From assembly GCA_900769775.1 (NCBI GenBank), contig CAAGHT010000170.1, positions 1 to 14,102 of the forward strand: a DNA stretch of 14,102 bases, in the 5' to 3' direction. Positions 7,076 to 13,595 of the stretch are shown in pieces; the stretch's first letter is position 1, and each line of letters begins with the position of its first letter. This DNA is from Clostridia bacterium (GTDB taxonomy: Bacteria; Bacillota; Clostridia; Oscillospirales; Acutalibacteraceae). The notes beneath the pieces were generated by a model. It ran no database searches and was not told the DNA's origin. It saw only the letters and a list, made by a program, of their open reading frames with translations. A program made the position numbers and the translations under genes.

Positions 7076-8437
7076 TTATTGTTTTTTAAGAAGGGCTAAA
7101 ATCTCCTTGCCGTTTTCGACAACGGCTTCGGCAACGCCTGTCTTATAGCGTGAGGTTCTTGCCTCATAGCCGCCCTCATCGAAGGCCGCCTTTACGGGGA
7201 AATATCCCTCGTAGCCGTTTACGAGTCCGCAAGGCATAATCATTGAGAAGCCCTCGGTATCCTTAATCTTTACTCCAACCTCGGTAAAGGGCTCACCGGG
7301 TATGCCTACCATAGCAACAGAGCCAAGTCTGATACCGCACATACCGAGATTGAACTCATACGGTCCGTGCTCAAGGTCGCACATACGGATAGCCTCGGCA
7401 ACAACTGTGGTCAGCTGCATTGCATCAAAGGGAATTTCATCGTCACGTCCTGCCTCATGAAGCTCCTTATACTTATGTGCAAGAGGCAGCTCTGCAGGGT
7501 CGGGTACGTTAGCCGGAACGGTTACGGTCTTCTGAATCATATCGATAGAGTCAACATCCACATACTCGACCTTATCATAAACCTGAAGAACGGTACCTGC
7601 AAGGGCGCGACCTACAAAACGAGCCATTCCTGGGCTCTTCATTTCGTTGTCAAAACTGATTTCGGTATCGTTCATATCTCCACCCGAGGGATGAACGTTT
7701 GTTGAGCCAACATCGCCCTGAGCGCCTGCGATGAAGATGCACTTCACTCCGTCAAGTGCTTTATCCAGGGTCTTATACATCCAATGCGGCCAGTCTGCAG
7801 AAATAAGCTCTCCGTTTACAGTATCTGCATGAACGCCGTAGTTTACTATAACAACATCCTCTGCTCCCTCACGGGTAAAGCGAAGCACGTGTACTCTCTG
7901 GTCAAGCTCGCCAATAGGTCCTACAATATTAGGGTCGTTGATGGGAGGACAGGTAAAGGTAGAACCATCTTTCATTCTGTAGCGACGGATATAGGCAACT
8001 CTTTCCGGTGCCAAGCCTGTTGCAAAGCCCATTTTTGCAGGCTTGAGGTCAGCCAGTGCCATAACTGCAGCATCAACCATACGAGTGGCTACAAGACGTG
8101 TATATTCATCAATCATCTCATTTTTGCTTCCGTCGAGAGTAGAGTATATATCTGCGGCGGTATGACTGTGGGTTACGGTGATGAAGATGTTTTCCTTGGA
8201 CACACCTGTTGTTTCTTCAATTTTCTCAGCGCAAAACTTTGCGAATGCGGTTTTAAGAAGACAAGCATCTGCACTGAGCACAATTATCTTCCTACCGTCG
8301 CATTCAAAAGCTACACCGCTAATATTTGTATCATCTAAAAATCCTTTTGCAAAACGGGGAACATAATAGCCTGCAATGCTGATTCCCAGAGGGGGATTTA
8401 TATTTACCTTAGAAAAACCTACGTTTAATTTATTCAT
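7076..8437 (-). CDS. Neutral/alkaline ceramidase-family amidohydrolase, cytoplasmic
   Basis: A 453-residue protein resembling the N-terminal catalytic domain of the neutral/alkaline non-lysosomal ceramidase family, zinc enzymes that cleave amide bonds. Matching features are the opening VGFSKVNINPPLGISIAGY (6-24), the metal motif THSHTA (89-94), NYGVHADTVNGELISADWP (199-217) with a second conserved His, and AGAQGDVG (237-244), in family order. It has no signal peptide, unlike secreted ceramidases, so a cytosolic substrate is likely. Because it shares an operon with nagA, an N-acylated sugar or similar amide is a better guess than ceramide, but that is inference. The start is ATG at 8437, preceded by AAAGGAG; an in-frame ATG at 8464 lies upstream of that site and inside the end of nagA. 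The nagA stop lies 13 bases before the chosen start. Confidence 0.85.
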   Translation of the reverse strand: MNKLNVGFSKVNINPPLGISIAGYYVPRFAKGFLDDTNISGVAFECDGRKIIVLSADACLLKTAFAKFCAEKIEETTGVSKENIFITVTHSHTAADIYSTLDGSKNEMIDEYTRLVATRMVDAAVMALADLKPAKMGFATGLAPERVAYIRRYRMKDGSTFTCPPINDPNIVGPIGELDQRVHVLRFTREGAEDVVIVNYGVHADTVNGELISADWPHWMYKTLDKALDGVKCIFIAGAQGDVGSTNVHPSGGDMNDTEISFDNEMKSPGMARFVGRALAGTVLQVYDKVEYVDVDSIDMIQKTVTVPANVPDPAELPLAHKYKELHEAGRDDEIPFDAMQLTTVVAEAIRMCDLEHGPYEFNLGMCGIRLGSVAMVGIPGEPFTEVGVKIKDTEGFSMIMPCGLVNGYEGYFPVKAAFDEGGYEARTSRYKTGVAEAVVENGKEILALLKKQ

Positions 8438-8450
8438 AATTATTTCTCCT

Positions 8451-9611
8451 TTATTGTATACCATATTTAACTATTTCTCCGCCGAGCATAACCCTCCGAA
8501 CACTAAACTTATCGTCTACGAATACGAGGTCAGCTAGCTTTCCTCGCTCAATACTGCCCAACTCTGCTCCCAAACCGACAGCACGGGCAGGGGTAGTTGA
8601 AGCCATTATAAAGGCTTCGCAAATTCCGCAACGAGTGCTTCTCATAATGTTGAGGGCAGCCTGATTCATGGTGAGTCGGCTTCCCGAGAGACCGCCGTTG
8701 GGGTCAAAACTGAGGTCCTTTATATGGGCGTATTTTGCGGGAGTTTCGCCCACATCAATACAGTGGTCGGTAATGAGAACTACACGGTCAACGCCCTTTG
8801 TATGTATAAGGAGCTGCTGCATATCAGATGACACATGCAAACAATAAGAATCGCTTATAAGCTCACAGTAGATATCGTTATTCTGCCAGCAGTATTCGTC
8901 GGGGCCGTAATTACGAGTTCCCCTTCCTCTGCCGGTTTTTCTGCCCGTCGCACACATTGTGTGGGTCTGAATTCGTGGCTCAAAACGGGAAAGCGCACGT
9001 ATTTCGTCGGGTGTGGCCTCGGTATGACCGATTGCAAAAATTGTATTGGGGTTTACCTTGCGGCAATATTCCATAAACTCTGCAACGTTCTCTATCTCGG
9101 GCGCGATTGCCCAAACGGTAGCGAGGGAGCCGGCCAAGTCAACAAACTGCTTATATTCCTCCGCCTTTACGCCGTGACGCCAGGGATTCTTTATTGCGTT
9201 TGCGCCGTAATTCGGATTCATATAGGGACCCTCAAAATAGATTCCCTTAACGGTTGGTGCCTTATCTATATTTTCGACGAGAGATTTTACAGCCGCCATC
9301 ATGGTGTCGAAATTCATCGAATAAAAAGGTGTCGCAAGAAGGCTTGTTGTGCCGTGTCTGAGATGGAATTCTGCCGCCTTTACAGTGTCGAAGCTTGTAG
9401 AATAATCTCCGCCGTCGTGGACATGGATATCGACAAAGCCGGGACCGACATATGCACCCGCCGCATCGACAGTCTCATATTCATCGGGGAGTGTTACTTC
9501 ACCTGCTCTGCCGTAATCGGCAATTTTATTGCCGCAAACAAGCAATTCGCCGTCATAAATAATTCCGGTTTCGAGAACTATATTTGCATTTTTAATAAGT
9601 GTAAATTTCAT
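8451..9611 (-). CDS. nagA: N-acetylglucosamine-6-phosphate deacetylase (divergent)
   Basis: NagA removes the acetyl group from GlcNAc-6-phosphate, feeding amino sugars into glycolysis or cell-wall recycling. The 386-residue amidohydrolase has the expected length. Catalytic and metal positions appear in order: HVH (63-65), EGPY (127-130, the metal Glu), GHTEAT (195-200), the metal His in QTHTMCAT (215-222) and the catalytic Asp in ITDHCID (280-286), then GLSGSRLTMNQA and the closing GSIERGKLADLVFVD typical of the family. Differences from the usual NagA: HDGGD in place of the HGGGG loop, THTMCAT in place of THLFNAM, and a long segment at 223-260 rich in Arg, Gly and Tyr. It could act on another N-acetylated sugar phosphate. 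The ATG follows AAGGTG by about 8 bases. It is the first gene of the operon, behind the promoter at 9661-9689. Confidence 0.85.
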   Translation of the reverse strand: MKFTLIKNANIVLETGIIYDGELLVCGNKIADYGRAGEVTLPDEYETVDAAGAYVGPGFVDIHVHDGGDYSTSFDTVKAAEFHLRHGTTSLLATPFYSMNFDTMMAAVKSLVENIDKAPTVKGIYFEGPYMNPNYGANAIKNPWRHGVKAEEYKQFVDLAGSLATVWAIAPEIENVAEFMEYCRKVNPNTIFAIGHTEATPDEIRALSRFEPRIQTHTMCATGRKTGRGRGTRNYGPDEYCWQNNDIYCELISDSYCLHVSSDMQQLLIHTKGVDRVVLITDHCIDVGETPAKYAHIKDLSFDPNGGLSGSRLTMNQAALNIMRSTRCGICEAFIMASTTPARAVGLGAELGSIERGKLADLVFVDDKFSVRRVMLGGEIVKYGIQ

Positions 9612-9660
9612 AAAAAATCACCTTTTTTAAAGCGAAATAAATATTTTCATATTCAATATA

Positions 9661-9689
9661 ATTATAATACACAAGAAAATAGATTGCAA
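9661..9689 (-). promoter_or_regulatory. Sigma-A type promoter for the nagA operon
   Basis: On the minus strand: TTGCAA (9684-9689), a 17-base spacer, then TATAAT (9661-9666). It lies about 50 bases before the nagA start, and no comparable promoter was found in the short gaps further along the operon. Confidence 0.75.
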
Positions 9690-9759
9690 TATCCAAAGGC
9701 AGATATTTTAGATAGATTTTAGTATAATATTGGAGGTTTTAAAGTCTATTTACACTATC

Positions 9760-9800
9760 TGCGCAAATAGAAAAACCGCTCGAAAAATTCAAGCGGTTTT
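9760..9800 (-). terminator. Intrinsic terminator after the lipoprotein gene
   Basis: Arms AAAACCGCT (9772-9780) and AGCGGTTTT (9792-9800) pair, extended by GAA/TTC with one wobble that only forms in minus-strand RNA. The minus strand then reads TTTTTCTATTTG. It lies 27 bases past the lipoprotein stop codon. Confidence 0.8.
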
Positions 9801-9826
9801 ATAACAAAACTTATTATCTCCTTTGC

Positions 9827-10744
9827 CTACTCTTTGGTATCGTTATAATATATCATTCGGTTATCTCTATCGACTTTGCAAAAACTGGGCATTTCCGAAT
9901 AATATAGAATATTACATAATGAAGCTGCGGGAATATATAGTTCATCCCCTACTAGGTCTAAATACCAAGCGGGCATAATTCGAAAAAGATTTAGCGTGTC
10001 CCCTTCTTCTTTTATTGTATAATGCTCCTCAAAACTCAGCTCAAAACGGTGGCCGTTTAAGGTCATTGTTGCAACTAGGTCACTCTTCCACTCAAATTCA
10101 GCACCCAATGCCTTTGTCACCTCAAAAAAAGGAACTTCGGACATTCGGTAACGCAGCTTTGCTTTGTTATTAAGCTCGAGCAACTGTCCGCCAACCGTAA
10201 TGTCCGCCTCAATCGGCTTGTGCATTTTCACAAAATCGTCCTTCGTATGGGGCTCATATTTGATTTCAGTGCCATTATCTCCAAAAGAAACTATTCTCTC
10301 GGCAAAATACACGTTATCGCTTGTTTCTATCATTATTACCATTTGTGTATCGTATGAATCAAACACGGTAGTTCGCTTTATAGTTTCATCTACTCCAAGC
10401 TCCGACAGATATTCTCTAACATTCGAATAATCGTTTGCGGCTTCGATAAACTCTTTTACTTTTTTCGGAGGAAATCCGCCGCTCGGCATATATTCTTCGC
10501 TCGCTTTTGTATACTCGAAGGCTTCAAATTCGAGTGTTTGTAAAGTTTCAAAAGACGGATTGGAAAGCAGCTCAAAAACCGCACTTCGCTGTAAATAGTA
10601 TATCGTTATTTCATTAGAAACAGGCGTGATATTTTCAGATGGGTTACTTTCGCCACTTGATAAGGTTTCGGGAGAGTCGGTATTATTACAGCCCGAAAGC
10701 AAGAGCAATAACAATGCAACTGTAATACAAATTATTTTTTTCAT
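9827..10744 (-). CDS. Lipoprotein with copper-amine-oxidase N-terminal (stalk) like domain
   Basis: A 305-residue exported lipoprotein of unknown function. The first 19 residues are a signal peptide (MKK, then a hydrophobic stretch) ending in the lipobox LSGC with Cys19, so it should be anchored to the outer face of the membrane. A Ser/Pro/Asn-rich linker runs to about residue 45. The middle (46-175) matches nothing I know. Residues about 182-300 resemble the stalk-type fold named after copper amine oxidase N-termini: VPFFEVTKALGAEFEWKSD (204-222), a turn NGHRFELSF and then LYIPAASLCNIL (269-280) and VDRDNRMIYYN. Such domains are common on Clostridial surface proteins and may bind cell wall. 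Start chosen at ATG 10744, which gives a clean signal peptide; 46 upstream in-frame codons run into a structured leader. GAAAGGG lies about 11 bases before it. Confidence 0.8.
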   Translation of the reverse strand: MKKIICITVALLLLLLSGCNNTDSPETLSSGESNPSENITPVSNEITIYYLQRSAVFELLSNPSFETLQTLEFEAFEYTKASEEYMPSGGFPPKKVKEFIEAANDYSNVREYLSELGVDETIKRTTVFDSYDTQMVIMIETSDNVYFAERIVSFGDNGTEIKYEPHTKDDFVKMHKPIEADITVGGQLLELNNKAKLRYRMSEVPFFEVTKALGAEFEWKSDLVATMTLNGHRFELSFEEHYTIKEEGDTLNLFRIMPAWYLDLVGDELYIPAASLCNILYYSEMPSFCKVDRDNRMIYYNDTKE

Positions 10745-10770
10745 AATATCACACACCCTTTCTATAGCGC

Positions 10771-10866
10771 AAAAAAGCACACAAAAGTACGGATTTCCCG
10801 TACGACTGTGCGCTTTAGATTCTGATGCTTTCGCAGTAAACGTATGTCGTCGGGAAGATTTACTGC
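10771..10866 (-). promoter_or_regulatory. Structured leader of the lipoprotein gene, possible attenuator
   Basis: Transcription should start near 10866. Hairpin 1 has arms GCAGTAAA and TTTACTGC (plus-strand 10833-10840 and 10859-10866) with an 18-base loop. Hairpin 2 has an inner stem GTACGG/CCGTAC (10787-10792, 10798-10803) and an outer stem GCACA/TGTGC (10777-10781, 10807-10811). On the minus strand it is followed at once by U6 (10776-10771), the form of an intrinsic terminator, 27 bases before the ATG. I could not match it to a known riboswitch class. Confidence 0.55.
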
Positions 10867-10872
10867 ATAATA

Positions 10873-10900
10873 ATTTTAACATATATTTTAATTATGTCAA
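10873..10900 (-). promoter_or_regulatory. Sigma-A type promoter for the lipoprotein gene
   Basis: On the minus strand: TTGACA (10895-10900), a 16-base spacer, then TAAAAT (10873-10878). It lies about 130 bases before the ATG, leaving room for the structured leader. Confidence 0.75.
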
Positions 10901-10947
10901 GGCGGGTGCAGTCTATGCCGCTTTTAAAGCAGCCCTTCGTTGTGCAT

Positions 10948-10977
10948 AAAAAAAGAGACCCTGTTCGGGTCTCTTTT
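10948..10977 (-). terminator. Terminator of the rplJ-rplL operon
   Basis: An 11-bp perfect stem, AAAAGAGACCC (10951-10961) with GGGTCTCTTTT (10967-10977), around a five-base loop. The minus strand continues into a run of seven T. It lies 22 bases after the rplL stop. Confidence 0.9.
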
Positions 10978-10999
10978 GAGAGATTTTAAGTAAATTAAA

Positions 11000-11377
11000 T
11001 TACTTAAGCTCAACGCCTGCGCCAACCTCTTCGAGCTTAGCCTTCATAGCTTCAGCCTCGTCCTTAGAAACTGCTTCCTTGAGGGTCTTGGGAGCGCCGT
11101 CAACAAGAGCCTTAGCCTCAGCAAGTCCGAGACCGGTGATCTCGCGAACTGCCTTAATAACCTTAATCTTCTCTGCGCCTGCAGATGCGAGAATTACGTC
11201 AAACTCAGTCTTCTCCTCAGCTGCTGCTGCGCCGCCTGCTACGGGAGCTGCTACTGCTACAGCTGCCGCTGCAGATACGCCAAACTCCTCTTCTACTGCC
11301 TTTACGAGCTCAGAAAGCTCAAGAACGGTAAGAACCTTAAGTTCTTCAATGATAGCTGTTACTTTCTCAGATGCCAT
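11000..11377 (-). CDS. rplL: Ribosomal protein L7/L12
   Basis: L7/L12 forms the multicopy, flexible stalk of the large ribosomal subunit that recruits and activates elongation factors. The 125-residue protein has the family's three parts: an N-terminal helical dimerisation domain (residues 1-35, MASEKVTAIIEELKVLTVLE...), an Ala/Gly-rich hinge (AAVAVAAPVAGGAAAAEE, about 36-55), and the compact C-terminal factor-binding domain (EFDVILASAGAEKIKVIKAV onward, with GLGLAEAKALVD). The start is ATG at 11377: GGAGG (11386-11390) precedes it by 8 bases; an in-frame TTG at 11392 overlaps the ribosome-binding region. The gene follows rplJ by 53 bases in the usual order, with no promoter seen between them. 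Confidence 0.97.
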   Translation of the reverse strand: MASEKVTAIIEELKVLTVLELSELVKAVEEEFGVSAAAAVAVAAPVAGGAAAAEEKTEFDVILASAGAEKIKVIKAVREITGLGLAEAKALVDGAPKTLKEAVSKDEAEAMKAKLEEVGAGVELK

Positions 11378-11430
11378 TGTAATTTCCTCCAATAATTTTA
11401 ATAGTTTAATTTTTAAATAATGTTTGCTGA

Positions 11431-11940
11431 TTACTCAGCTGCAGCTTCGCCGTTTTTATCAACGATTGCCTGTACGGCACGAGCGAAGGATGCCATAGGT
11501 GCCTGGAAAGCACCGAGAACGGTTGCGAGAAGAACTTCTCTGCAGGGAAGCTTTGCGAGAGACTCAACCATTTCTACATCAATAGCCTTACCATCGAGGT
11601 AACCAGCCTTGATTTTGAAATTGTCGTGAGCGTCTGCGAACTTCTTGAGAATTCTTGCAGCTGCAACATGGTCGTCCTTAGAGATTGCGATTGCTGTGGT
11701 GCCTTCGAGAACAGAGCCCATAGACTCGAGCTCGGTGCCTGCGATTGCACGCTTAATAAGGGTATTCTTGATTACAGAGTAATCAACTCCTGCCTCACGA
11801 AGCTCCTTACGGAGAACGGTATCGTCGGCAACGGAGGTACCGGAATAGTCAACAACAACTCCGGCAACGGAATTTGAAAGCTTGTCAGAAAGCTCGGCAA
11901 CGATTGCCTGCTTAGCTTCAAGGACCTTTGCGGTCGGCAT
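11431..11940 (-). CDS. rplJ: Ribosomal protein L10
   Basis: L10 anchors the L7/L12 dimers on 23S rRNA as the base of the stalk. The 169-residue protein has the typical start MPTAKVLEAKQAIVAELSDK, the region VAGVVVDYSGTSVADDTVLR (about 29-48), VIKNTLIKRA (about 55-65) and an Ala-rich C-terminal helix (AFQAPMASFARAVQAIVDK) that binds L7/L12. The start is ATG at 11940, preceded by GGAGGTG; the 23 in-frame codons upstream are leader sequence. In this phylum L10 (with L7/L12) represses its own operon by binding the leader, and that leader is visible at 11981-12105. Confidence 0.97.
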   Translation of the reverse strand: MPTAKVLEAKQAIVAELSDKLSNSVAGVVVDYSGTSVADDTVLRKELREAGVDYSVIKNTLIKRAIAGTELESMGSVLEGTTAIAISKDDHVAAARILKKFADAHDNFKIKAGYLDGKAIDVEMVESLAKLPCREVLLATVLGAFQAPMASFARAVQAIVDKNGEAAAE

Positions 11941-11980
11941 AATTTTCACCTCCGAAAAATTGCGGAAACCTATAGTTTCC

Positions 11981-12105
11981 AAATAATAAAACCTGTCCCC
12001 CGAAGACAATAGAGGACAGGCATAAACATAAACTTTAATAAAGCTTGTTTAGAACCTCGGTAGGCGTTAATAACTTATCGCTAACGCGACCTACTGTCTT
12101 CGGCT
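11981..12105 (-). promoter_or_regulatory. L10 (rplJ) leader with attenuator terminator
   Basis: In minus-strand RNA the leader opens with GCCGAAGACAGUAGGU, the conserved 5' block of the Firmicute L10 leader. A long arm follows (GUAGG...CCUAC, about 12059-12094) and then CGAGG. Downstream, CCUGUCC pairs with GGACAGG (11992-11998 with 12014-12020) and UUUUAUUAUUU follows, an intrinsic terminator. The terminator loop holds UGUCUUCGG (12000-12008), exactly complementary to CCGAAGACA at 12095-12103, so the two folds exclude each other. That is the attenuation scheme of this family: L10 binding favours the terminator. Confidence 0.88.
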
Positions 12106-12110
12106 ATGAC

Positions 12111-12139
12111 ATAATAACACAAAGCTTGTGTTTTGTCAA
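12111..12139 (-). promoter_or_regulatory. Promoter of rplJ-rplL
   Basis: On the minus strand: TTGACA (12134-12139), a 17-base spacer and TATTAT (12111-12116). The start would fall near 12104, just before the conserved leader block. The spacer contains the 7-bp inverted repeat AACACAA-AGC-TTGTGTT (12116-12132). Confidence 0.88.
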
Positions 12140-12260
12140 CAATAATTTTCTTGAATTTCATTTGGGTTAAATTTTAGGTTTAGACAAAGCGCAAAGCGAA
12201 GCATTGCATATGAGATGCATGCAAGCGACAGCAACACAGTATAAACCAAATTTATCCAAA
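12140..12260 (-). other. Gap between rplA and the rplJ promoter, no gene
   Basis: I see no coding region here. It holds one imperfect hairpin, TTGCAT (12204-12209) with ATGCAA (12219-12224) extendable by GC pairs with one bulge, set in a stretch rich in AAGC and GCAA words (12186-12232). No T-run follows on the minus strand, so it is not a standard terminator for rplK-rplA, and readthrough into the L10 leader is possible. It could be a degenerate intergenic repeat. Confidence 0.5.
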
Positions 12261-12956
12261 TTAGTTACCGTACTTGTTGGTAGCCACCTTGATTCCGGGG
12301 CCCATGGTTGTAGCGATAACGCAAGACTTGATATACTGACCCTTTGCGGCAGCGGGCTTAGCTTTTGCTACAGCGGTCATAAGGGTGTCGATATTCTCCA
12401 TAAGCTTATCCTTGCCGAAGGAAACCTTTCCTACGGGGCAGTGGATAATGTTGGTCTTATCAAGACGGTACTCGATCTTACCTGCCTTTGCCTCAGCAAC
12501 AGCCTTAGCAACATCGGGGGTAACGGTACCAGCCTTAGGAGTAGGCATAAGTCCACGAGGTCCGAGGATCTTACCGAGACGACCTACCTGACCCATCATA
12601 TCGGGGGTAGCGATTACTACGTCGTAATCGATCCAGCCTTCGTTAGCAATCTTTGCAACGAGCTCCTCTGCACCTACATATTCAGAGCCTGCCTCTTCGG
12701 CAGCCTTTGCCTTGTCACCCTTAGCAAGAACAAGGGTTCTTACCTTCTTACCTGTTCCGTTGGGAAGAACTACTGCGCCTCTAACCTGCTGGTCAGCGTG
12801 ACGAGAGTCAACACCCAAACGAACGTGAATTTCTACAGTCTCGTCGAACTTTGCGGTTGCACTCTTTACTGCAAGCTCGCAAGCATCGCCGAGATCGTAA
12901 AGCTTTCCTGTTTCAATAAGCTTTACGCTTTCGTTATACTTTTTTCCGTGTTTCAT
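12261..12956 (-). CDS. rplA: Ribosomal protein L1
   Basis: L1 forms the mobile L1 stalk of the large subunit, binding 23S rRNA and helping release deacylated tRNA; it is also a translational repressor of its own operon. The 231-residue protein has family length and sequence: KYNESVKLIETGKLYDLGDA at the start, FDETVEIHVRLGVDSRHADQ (about 38-57), RGAVVLPNGTGK, the conserved DVVIATPDMMGQVGRLGKILG near the middle with GPRGLMPTPKAGTVTPD, and VGKVSFGKDKL. The ATG at 12956 has GGAGG 11 bases upstream, slightly long. It lies 60 bases after rplK with no promoter seen between, so the two are co-transcribed. The N-terminus MKHGKKY is a little shorter than the common MAKRGKKY. Confidence 0.97.
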   Translation of the reverse strand: MKHGKKYNESVKLIETGKLYDLGDACELAVKSATAKFDETVEIHVRLGVDSRHADQQVRGAVVLPNGTGKKVRTLVLAKGDKAKAAEEAGSEYVGAEELVAKIANEGWIDYDVVIATPDMMGQVGRLGKILGPRGLMPTPKAGTVTPDVAKAVAEAKAGKIEYRLDKTNIIHCPVGKVSFGKDKLMENIDTLMTAVAKAKPAAAKGQYIKSCVIATTMGPGIKVATNKYGN

Positions 12957-13016
12957 TTAATACATATCCTCCCTAAAAGTGGTTAAATCGGAATTTTCCT
13001 CCCACGAGAGAGCCAA

Positions 13017-13442
13017 TTAGTCGACGACTTCAACGCCCATGCTGCGTGCGGTACCAGCTATCATAGACATAGCTGCTTCAACGCTTGCTGCATTAAGGTC
13101 GGGCATCTTCTGCTCGGCGATCTTCTTAACCTGCTCACTGGTGATCTTTGCAACTTTGTTCTTGTTCGGTACGCCTGAACCGCTCTCAATGCCGCAAGCC
13201 TTCTTGATGAGGACTGCTGCAGGGGGGGTCTTGGTGATGAAGCTGAACGAATGGTCTGCATATACGGTAATAACTACCGGAATGATGAGACCTACGTCAT
13301 TCTTAGTGCGTTCATTGAATTCCTTAGTGAACGCCATAATGTTGACGCCGTGCTGTCCCAGTGCCGGACCAACCGGGGGAGCCGGAGTGGCTTTGCCGGC
13401 CGGAATCTGCAGTTTGATGTAACCAATAATTTTCTGAGCCAT
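13017..13442 (-). CDS. rplK: Ribosomal protein L11
   Basis: L11 binds the GTPase-associated region of 23S rRNA at the base of the L7/L12 stalk. The 141-residue protein has exactly the standard length, with the Pro/Gly-rich N-terminus IKLQIPAGKATPAPPVGPAL (about 8-27), GQHGVNIMAFTKEFN, and the C-terminal rRNA-binding domain with GIESGSGVPNKNKVAKIT and ending MIAGTARSMGVEVVD. The start is ATG at 13442: GGAGGTG sits directly upstream, and the 34 in-frame codons before it fall in the structured leader. It lies 153 bases after nusG and probably shares its transcript. The leader between them contains a candidate autoregulatory site. Confidence 0.97.
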   Translation of the reverse strand: MAQKIIGYIKLQIPAGKATPAPPVGPALGQHGVNIMAFTKEFNERTKNDVGLIIPVVITVYADHSFSFITKTPPAAVLIKKACGIESGSGVPNKNKVAKITSEQVKKIAEQKMPDLNAASVEAAMSMIAGTARSMGVEVVD

Positions 13443-13595
13443 TTTTTGCACCTCCAATATTCGTGGTAACAGTGTTTTTACACTTGGCGGAACGGTCTGA
13501 TACCCGCTCCTCCCACCGTGACACCTTTTCGGTGTCGGCGGCAAAACGCCGCAGGTAATAAAGCAGAGTTTCTCTGCGTATTACTAAGTTTTTAA
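13443..13595 (-). promoter_or_regulatory. Structured nusG-rplK spacer, candidate L1 autoregulatory leader
   Basis: Three hairpins follow each other on the minus strand: GTAATA/TATTAC enclosing GCAGAG-TTT-CTCTGC (13555-13584), GCGGC-AAAAC-GCCGC (13538-13552), and GACACC-TTTTC-GGTGTC (13520-13536). None is followed by a U-run. Then comes GGUGGGAGGAGCGGG (about 13503-13517), and further on UUACCACG, which can pair with it across a GCGG/CCGC stem and an AGTGT/ACACT hairpin. A GUGGGAG-type element before rplK is what the known L1 binding site on the rplK-rplA mRNA resembles; assigning it here is inference. Confidence 0.55.

Noticed and set aside
7784..8338. Plus-strand reading frame of 184 codons inside the ceramidase-like gene
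   Set aside because: It is the reverse of a well-supported coding region, with no promoter or Shine-Dalgarno sequence.
9723..9736. TATAAT followed by TTGGAGG on the plus strand, looking like a promoter and ribosome-binding site
   Set aside because: No start codon or reading frame follows within a usable distance before the terminator at 9760-9800, and the -10 is too close to the GGAGG for a leader.
12204..12986. Open reading frame of 260 codons on the plus strand over rplA
   Set aside because: It is antisense to rplA, lacks a ribosome-binding site, and reads as low-quality Cys/Ser/Leu-rich sequence typical of the reverse of a ribosomal protein gene.
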